From: Alistipes sp.
Lineage (GTDB): Bacteria; Bacteroidota; Bacteroidia; Bacteroidales; Rikenellaceae
NCBI GenBank assembly: GCA_017437045.1
Contig: JAFSBY010000028.1
Location: forward strand, 1 to 64,000
Length of the DNA: 64,000 nucleotides
Direction: 5' to 3'
The notes beneath the pieces are model-generated. The model saw only the letters and a program-made list of their open reading frames with translations, was not told the origin of the DNA and did no database searches. This document shows positions 59,327 through 64,000 of the stretch, piece after piece. Positions within the stretch are counted from its first letter, which is position 1. The number at the start of each line of letters is the position of its first letter. The position numbers were made by a program, and so were the translations under genes.

Positions 59327-59334
59327 CAAAGGTA
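59327..59334 (-). promoter_or_regulatory. Promoter -7 box of the pheA operon
   Basis: TACCTTTG on the reverse strand. The -33 region reads GTTT at the expected distance rather than TTTG. The start site would be at or just before the leader peptide ATG. Confidence 0.6.
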
Positions 59335-59343
59335 GTAAAAAAA

Positions 59344-59375
59344 ATTGATATATAAACTAAAAAATAGTATCTTTG
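59344..59375 (+). promoter_or_regulatory. Promoter of the membrane protein gene at 59406
   Basis: ATTG (59344-59347), 20 bases, TATCTTTG (59368-59375), divergent from the pheA promoter. Confidence 0.6.
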
Positions 59376-59405
59376 TTGTGTCTCAATTCTAAATTCATAG
59401 TGTAG

Positions 59406-60821
59406 ATGAAGCGTTTACTTGTCGCATTATTCGTTGTGATCGGATGTTACGTTCCCCAGTATGCCGCCGCACAAAATGTACAGATCGTCAGCAACAACGA
59501 TTTTCATAAATACCAAGGGAAGGTACAACGCTTCCAGTTGGATTTTTGCTTTGACAACTATCAGCACCATACATATTGGTATGACGCACAAGGTGAACTT
59601 TTGCAATACGCCAAGGTCTTGTGTAAGGGATCTTCATTCGATACCATCGATACACTGATTATCCACAACGGAGCGAGCATACAAAATAGGCACTACACCT
59701 ACAACGGAGGTGTCATATCGAGTAAAAAGATTGTCACCAAGCGTGAAAGCTTCTCAATGCCCATATATCAGATTCCGTCCTATTACTATGTCGTACCTTC
59801 GTCAACGGATGAGCAGGGTAATTGGCGTCGGGCAACTTACAGCTATGGTGACAACTCCCGATATGTAGGTCGAAGCTTTGTGTATTCGGGAGCTGCAAAC
59901 AGCAGTTTATCAGCCGAATTAGAGCGGAGAGCCTCGTTGGTAGCCGAGATCAATAAACCCGCCCCCAAACCGACGGCAACCGCCACGAGTAAGCCCACTA
60001 CCTCATCGAAGCCCCAGCAAGCTACCTCCACCAAGCAGTCGGAATCGGCAACAACCGCCCCGTCCGCTAAGCAGACAGCCGCAGCCAAGCCAAGCCCGGA
60101 ACCTCAACCGCAACAACAGCCACAAGCAATAGAGGAAGAGGAGGTGATGCAGCCCCTGATGCGTATGCGAGAGCTTAATCACGACGCATTCAACGCGCTA
60201 CTGGATGCTTGGTGGATGCTGGCATGGATCATACTGGTAATTTGTGGTATCACGATATGGAATTGGCCACATGTAAGCCTGTGGTTCAACAGTAACGCAA
60301 AACGTCAGGTGGTACCAGACGGCTTCTTCAACCGCAAATTTTTCATCGCCCTACTTGGTGCTTTGGTAGCGTATATTACATTGAGGATAGTGGTAGGCAT
60401 TGGAGCCAACATACTCAACTCCTTTAACTACAGCTCTATCATTGTGCAATATGGTGCCTATTTAGTCGTAGTTGCAGTAAGCTTCATCCCAACATGTTGC
60501 CTGCTGCTGTTGCGTCGCCTATACAAAGCCTCACGCATCGGAGCGAAAGCCGCTAAGTGGGAGTTCCGCTATGTGCTATTACTATCGTTCGTGGTATTCT
60601 CTACTGCTCTACTTGTATTAGCATTGCTCTTGATTGCGGCAATATTTATCGGAGGAGGTAGTAGCAGCAGAGGTGACAGCAGCGAAGAGGAGGAGATGAG
60701 CGTTGATGAGCGTTGCGCAAAGGGCGCATGCCAGGGTTGTCAATACTATGTCAATGGTCACTGGTGTAGCCGCTATGGAGACGAGGCCGACAGAGCATCA
60801 GCAGAGCGTTCAGAGCAATAA
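59406..60821 (+). CDS. Unknown membrane protein with exported N-terminal domain and Cys-rich tail
   Basis: 471 residues, not recognised. Signal peptide MKRLLVALFVVIGCYVPQYAAA. An exported domain of about 150 residues (YHHTYWYDAQGELL-like pattern, YYYVVPSSTDEQGNWRRATYSYGDNS). A low-complexity Pro/Thr/Ser/Gln/Ala linker (about 195-245). Four membrane helices (about 275-295, 325-345, 365-390, 410-435). A soluble tail has an acidic EEEEMSVDE stretch and CAKGACQGCQYYVNGHWC, which may bind metal. The promoter is divergent from pheA. It seems monocistronic and somewhat AT-richer than its neighbours. Confidence 0.75.
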   Translation: MKRLLVALFVVIGCYVPQYAAAQNVQIVSNNDFHKYQGKVQRFQLDFCFDNYQHHTYWYDAQGELLQYAKVLCKGSSFDTIDTLIIHNGASIQNRHYTYNGGVISSKKIVTKRESFSMPIYQIPSYYYVVPSSTDEQGNWRRATYSYGDNSRYVGRSFVYSGAANSSLSAELERRASLVAEINKPAPKPTATATSKPTTSSKPQQATSTKQSESATTAPSAKQTAAAKPSPEPQPQQQPQAIEEEEVMQPLMRMRELNHDAFNALLDAWWMLAWIILVICGITIWNWPHVSLWFNSNAKRQVVPDGFFNRKFFIALLGALVAYITLRIVVGIGANILNSFNYSSIIVQYGAYLVVVAVSFIPTCCLLLLRRLYKASRIGAKAAKWEFRYVLLLSFVVFSTALLVLALLLIAAIFIGGGSSSRGDSSEEEEMSVDERCAKGACQGCQYYVNGHWCSRYGDEADRASAERSEQ

Positions 60822-60861
60822 AAAGTTACAAAAGCACTCAAAGAGGCCCCGCAATCCCCGT

Positions 60862-61596
60862 TTAGTGTTTCCGGCCGCGCAACAGACGCTTGATGCGGGT
60901 GCGACGATCGCGCGCAGCAATGAAATCGCCTAAGCGGCGCGCTCCGGCCAGCTGCGTGTAGTAGTTATCCCAACCGCAGCACTCCCCGTAACGACCCAGC
61001 AGATAGGCATAGGCGGTCATCGGGCAGGTGATGCGGCGCAGGTTGTGCAGCCGCTCCTTACGCGTCAAAGGACGTCCGCGGAAGCCCATGCGGTTGATGT
61101 CGATCACCTCGAAGAGGTAACCTCCCTGACCGTCGGCTTTCCATTGCGTATTGCCGTTGTTGAAGTCCCCATGCTCGACCCCCGCCTCGTGCAGCTGTTT
61201 GATGAAGGCGGCAAAGGCATCTAACACGGCCGGCGTGTGCGGCTCGGGAAAGGCATTCGTGATCTCGGAGATGGGGCGATAGTCCGAATAGCGGGTGATG
61301 AGATAGGTCTCGCGGATGCGTCCTCCGAGGTAATCCTCGCGCCACCCGATCGGTTCGGGGGTCGGGATACCGAGACGTTGCAACTCCACGGCGTGCTCGA
61401 AGGCTCGGCGCGCCTTACTCTTGCGGACACGCCCATAGAGCAGGGCATTCAACCCCGACGGCTTACGGAATCGTTTGACGGTAATATGCTCACCATCAAC
61501 GACAAACGATCGGATCGTGTTGCGTCCCTGAAAGATCAGCTCACCCTGGTCAAACTGCTCGGGCAGCGACTCGACAAAGGGGCGGAAACGCTCCAT
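60862..61596 (-). CDS. Kdo/lipopolysaccharide kinase-like protein
   Basis: About 244 residues. Kinase-like fold: IRSFVVDGEHITVKRFRKP (Lys), RETYLITRYSDYRPI, LHEAGVEHGDFNNGNTQW (catalytic Asp/Asn) and FEVIDINRMGF, as in KdkA/WaaP-type lipopolysaccharide kinases of Bacteroidota. It probably phosphorylates a core sugar of lipid A. Two ATG starts are possible (61618-61620 and 61594-61596). The consensus promoter places the start site near 61618, so the inner start at 61596 is chosen; the outer one would give a leaderless mRNA. Confidence 0.85.
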   Translation of the reverse strand: MERFRPFVESLPEQFDQGELIFQGRNTIRSFVVDGEHITVKRFRKPSGLNALLYGRVRKSKARRAFEHAVELQRLGIPTPEPIGWREDYLGGRIRETYLITRYSDYRPISEITNAFPEPHTPAVLDAFAAFIKQLHEAGVEHGDFNNGNTQWKADGQGGYLFEVIDINRMGFRGRPLTRKERLHNLRRITCPMTAYAYLLGRYGECCGWDNYYTQLAGARRLGDFIAARDRRTRIKRLLRGRKH

Positions 61597-61624
61597 TTCG
61601 GATTTTACATGGCACTTCATACGA

Positions 61625-61655
61625 CAAAGGTACGAAAAAAAGTCTGTTTGACAAA
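61625..61655 (-). promoter_or_regulatory. Promoter of the Kdo-kinase-like gene
   Basis: On the reverse strand TTTG (61652-61655), exactly 19 bases, TACCTTTG (61625-61632). A full consensus match that overlaps the terminator hairpin at 61634-61672; the -33 box lies in the loop. Confidence 0.8.
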
Positions 61656-61672
61656 TGGTTGCCAAACAGACT
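61634..61672 (-). terminator. Intrinsic terminator of the uxuA transcript, overlapping a promoter
   Basis: AGTCTGTTTG (61641-61650) pairs perfectly with CAAACAGACT (61663-61672) across a 12-base loop. On the reverse strand it is followed by seven T. Confidence 0.75.
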
Positions 61673-61715
61673 TTTGATGCAAGGGTCTATTGCCCACACA
61701 AAACCGCCCACGAAA

Positions 61716-61840
61716 AGGCTATTTTGAAGCTGCCGCCGACACGAACAACACCGAACGCACGACGAGCCTTTCAGTGCTCCTAAAAGTGGGAGTGCTCGCT
61801 CCTCCCACGAAAGGGTTTGGTTAGGCTATTTTGAAGCTGC
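61716..61840. repeat. 18-base direct repeat pair in the uxuA downstream region
   Basis: AGGCTATTTTGAAGCTGC occurs at 61716-61733 and again at 61823-61840. The second copy begins the palindromic element; the first looks like a broken copy of its left end. Between them is a GTGGGAG/CTCCCAC inverted repeat. Confidence 0.7.
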
Positions 61841-61913
61841 TCGCAGTCTGAAAAACCGGAGCATACTCTGCGTATGTGAGGATTTTTCAGGCAAGGCAGA
61901 TGCCAAAAGAGCC
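61824..61913. repeat. 90-base imperfect palindromic element (REP-like)
   Basis: The outer arms GGCTATTTTG and CAAAAGAGCC pair with one mismatch. Inside, CTGAAAAA pairs with TTTTTCAG and GCATAC with GTATGT around a 5-base centre (TCTGC). The whole would fold into a long hairpin 16 bases after the uxuA stop. It looks like an intergenic repeated element; genome copies cannot be seen here. Confidence 0.65.
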
Positions 61914-61929
61914 AACCAGGCACTTTCGT

Positions 61930-63105
61930 TTACTGCTGAAACAGGGAGCAGGCAATACCCATCTCCAACCCTCTCAACTCGGCCAAACCACGCATACGCC
62001 CATAGCAGGAGTAGCCCGGATTGGATTTGCGATTCAGGTCATCACACATCTGATGGCCATGGTCGGGACGCATGGGGATCGACCGCTGATATTTCTGCTG
62101 AATCTCGAGGAAGGCCTTCATCACCTCATACATCGGCACATCGCCCTCCAAATGGTTATCCTCCTGGAAGTTGCCATCGGCATCGCGGCGCGTCGAGCGC
62201 AGGTGCACAAAGCCTACACGCTCGCCAAACTCACGCATGATGGCCGGCAGGTCGTTGTCGGCACGCACACCGAACGAGCCGGTGCAGAGACACAAGCCAT
62301 TCGATTTGTTGGGTACGGCGGCAATTAACTTACGAAAATCCTCGGCCGTGGACATGATACGCGGCAGACCCAGAATCGGATACGGGGGATCGTCGGGGTG
62401 AATCACCATCTCGGCACCCACCTCGTCAGCTACGGGGCAGATCTCGCTGAGGAAGTAGATCAGGTTCGAGCGCAACGTCTCGGCATCGACCTCCTTATAG
62501 CGATCCAGCGCCTGGCGGAACTGCTCGATCGTGAAGCTCTCCTCGGCACCCGGCAGACCGGCGATCATGTTGCGCGTGATGAGCTCCTTCTCGGCCTCAT
62601 CCATCGCCTCGAAGCGTGCCTTGGCACGTGCCTGCTCCTCGGCCGTGTACTCCGTCTTGGCAGCCTCGCGCTGCAGGATGAACAGGTCGAAGGCCATGAA
62701 GGCCGCGCGCTCGAAACGCAACGCCTTCGAGCCATCCTCGACCGTGAAGGCCAGATTCGTACGTGTCCAGTCCAAGACCGGCATGAAGTTGTAGGTGATG
62801 CACTTAATACCGCAAGCGGCCAGGTTGCGAATCGACTGCTTGTAGTTCTCGATATAGGTTTGGTACTCACCCTCGCGGGTCTTGATGTGCTCGTGCACGG
62901 GTACCGACTCGACGACCGACCAAACCAGACCGGCCTCGGCGATCAGCGCCTGACGCTTTTGGATCTCCTCAACGGTCCATACCTCGCCATTGGGGATGTG
63001 GTGCAGGGCGTGTACAATATCCGTAGCACCTGCCTGACGGATGTTCGAGAGCGTCACCGGGTCATTCGGCCCATACCAACGCCACGATTGTTTACAAAGG
63101 AACAT
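61930..63105 (-). CDS. uxuA: Mannonate dehydratase
   Basis: 391 residues: [138 protein letters not shown] and [14 protein letters not shown]. These are the metal- and substrate-binding segments of UxuA. It converts D-mannonate to 2-keto-3-deoxygluconate in glucuronate degradation. It lies 45 bases after the oxidoreductase gene. Confidence 0.97.
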   Translation of the reverse strand: MFLCKQSWRWYGPNDPVTLSNIRQAGATDIVHALHHIPNGEVWTVEEIQKRQALIAEAGLVWSVVESVPVHEHIKTREGEYQTYIENYKQSIRNLAACGIKCITYNFMPVLDWTRTNLAFTVEDGSKALRFERAAFMAFDLFILQREAAKTEYTAEEQARAKARFEAMDEAEKELITRNMIAGLPGAEESFTIEQFRQALDRYKEVDAETLRSNLIYFLSEICPVADEVGAEMVIHPDDPPYPILGLPRIMSTAEDFRKLIAAVPNKSNGLCLCTGSFGVRADNDLPAIMREFGERVGFVHLRSTRRDADGNFQEDNHLEGDVPMYEVMKAFLEIQQKYQRSIPMRPDHGHQMCDDLNRKSNPGYSCYGRMRGLAELRGLEMGIACSLFQQ

Positions 63106-63150
63106 AAAAAGGTGTGTTTTAATGTTGAATGCTAAATTTTGAAACTTACG

Positions 63151-63969
63151 TTAGATGCTGAAGGCATCAAAACCGCCATCGACCACGATCACCGTACCAC
63201 TAACAGCCTTCGAGGCATCCGAAGCCAACCACTGCAGCGTACCGACCAGCTCATCCGGCTCCAAGAAACGACCATAAGGCGTATGGCCCAAGATCGTGTG
63301 CGAGCGGGGCGTGAGCGACCCATCGGGGTTGGTCAGCAGAGCACGGTTCTGGTTCGTGAGCAGGAAGCCCGGAGCGATGGCATTGACACGCAGGCCGTCG
63401 CCAAACTTGATGGCCAGCTCACCACACAGATACTTCGTCCAGTTCGACACGGCAGCCTTGGCCACGCCATAACCGGCCACGCGGGTCAGCGGACGCAGGG
63501 CCGACTCCGACGAGAAGTTGATGATCGAGCCACACTTCTTCTCGACCATAGCCTTGGCAAAGACCATCGTCGGCAGAATCGTACCGAAGAGGTTGAGCTC
63601 CGTGCAGAGCTTCACAGCCTCTACGTCCAGATCGAAAATCGTCTGGTCGGGCTGCACCGTAGCGCGGGCCATGTTGCCACCGGCGGCGTTGAGCAGGATG
63701 TCGATCGTGCCATATTTGGCGATGATATCGGCATAGTTCTGCTCCAGGATCTCCTTATCGAGGACGTTGGTGGCCAGGAAGCAAGCCTCACCACCCTCGG
63801 CTTTGATCTCGGCAATGATCCCCTCGGCGATCTCGCGCGTACGCTCCAAATCGAGCAAGACCACCTTGGCACCCTGCTCGGCAAAATGCTTGACGATCGT
63901 CGCACCCAGCACACCGCAGGCACCCGTCATGACGACCACTTTACCCTCTACACTAAATAAATTTTTCAT
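63151..63969 (-). CDS. SDR-family oxidoreductase, probably D-mannonate oxidoreductase
   Basis: 272 residues: cofactor loop VVMTGACGVLGATIVKHFAEQGAKVVLLD, NAAGGN, and catalytic Ser/Tyr/Lys in NFSSESALRPLTRVAGYGVAKAA; GTVIVVDGGFDAFSI at the end. SDR enzymes of this type stand in for classical UxuB next to uxuA and reduce fructuronate to mannonate. The assignment rests on the neighbour. Its promoter would be beyond or near the right edge. Confidence 0.9.
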   Translation of the reverse strand: MKNLFSVEGKVVVMTGACGVLGATIVKHFAEQGAKVVLLDLERTREIAEGIIAEIKAEGGEACFLATNVLDKEILEQNYADIIAKYGTIDILLNAAGGNMARATVQPDQTIFDLDVEAVKLCTELNLFGTILPTMVFAKAMVEKKCGSIINFSSESALRPLTRVAGYGVAKAAVSNWTKYLCGELAIKFGDGLRVNAIAPGFLLTNQNRALLTNPDGSLTPRSHTILGHTPYGRFLEPDELVGTLQWLASDASKAVSGTVIVVDGGFDAFSI

Positions 63970-64000
63970 CTTTTTTGGTTTTATGTTGGTTTTTTATCTC

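Overview
The window looks like a chromosomal segment of a member of the Bacteroidales, most likely Rikenellaceae/Alistipes. This rests on Bacteroidota-type promoters (TTTG, 19 bases, TAnnTTTG) in front of many genes. It also rests on lineage markers: GldE, DUF3098 beside FtsX, a DUF4270 lipoprotein, a DAHP synthase/chorismate mutase fusion, an S46 dipeptidyl-peptidase and a BACON-domain lipoprotein. The genus is an inference; no 16S gene is present. Most of the window has GC-rich codon use and very long antisense shadow ORFs. Three stretches are visibly AT-richer and probably accessory: about 1-1500 (TetR/TolC), about 6500-10720 (radical SAM and CsgG-like operon) and about 41520-42890 (CoiA-like protein).

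Layout. 1-1126: start of an efflux operon (TetR, then a TolC-family protein running off the left edge). 1565-2704: ftsX and DUF3098. 2780-6450: reverse-strand Xaa-Pro aminopeptidase, U32 protein and prenyl synthase. 6638-10090: four-gene AT-rich operon with two CsgG-like secreted proteins, a membrane protein and a SPASM radical SAM enzyme. 10724-21059: forward run of a membrane protein, ROK kinase, uppP, truB, queA, a starch-synthase N-domain protein, DUF4270 lipoprotein, topA and a secreted aminopeptidase C. 21056-32894: reverse run dnaB, comM/yifB, murG, murC, ftsQ, ftsA, ftsZ, gldE and a phosphopantetheinyl transferase, i.e. the distal half of a division and cell wall cluster joined to replication genes. 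33075-36977: comF, priA, yitT. 37089-41519: five consecutive secreted proteins of unknown function, the best candidate for an undescribed envelope system. 41821-48902: CoiA-like protein, then a cdd-rluA-dtd-nuclease-radical SAM operon and a SIMPL protein. 49000-56334: rlmD divergent from an MBL hydrolase, trmD, lpxB, FAH hydrolase, maf and DPP11. 56582: tRNA-Leu(GAG). 56722-59318: secreted protein, DAHP synthase/chorismate mutase and pheA, preceded by a Phe/Tyr-rich leader peptide and an attenuator. 59406-61596: membrane protein and Kdo-kinase-like protein. 61930-63969: mannonate (hexuronate) degradation pair.

The highlights are: a complete transcription-attenuation leader for pheA, with peptide, antiterminator and terminator all readable; the five-gene secreted cluster, whose promoter shares a 25-base element with that of yitT; the AT-rich radical SAM/CsgG-like operon; an orphan forward terminator implying an unannotated transcript near 10.1-10.4 kb; a 90-base imperfect palindrome after uxuA; and two places where a terminator and the next gene's promoter share the same bases. 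All statements come from reading the sequence; no database search was run.
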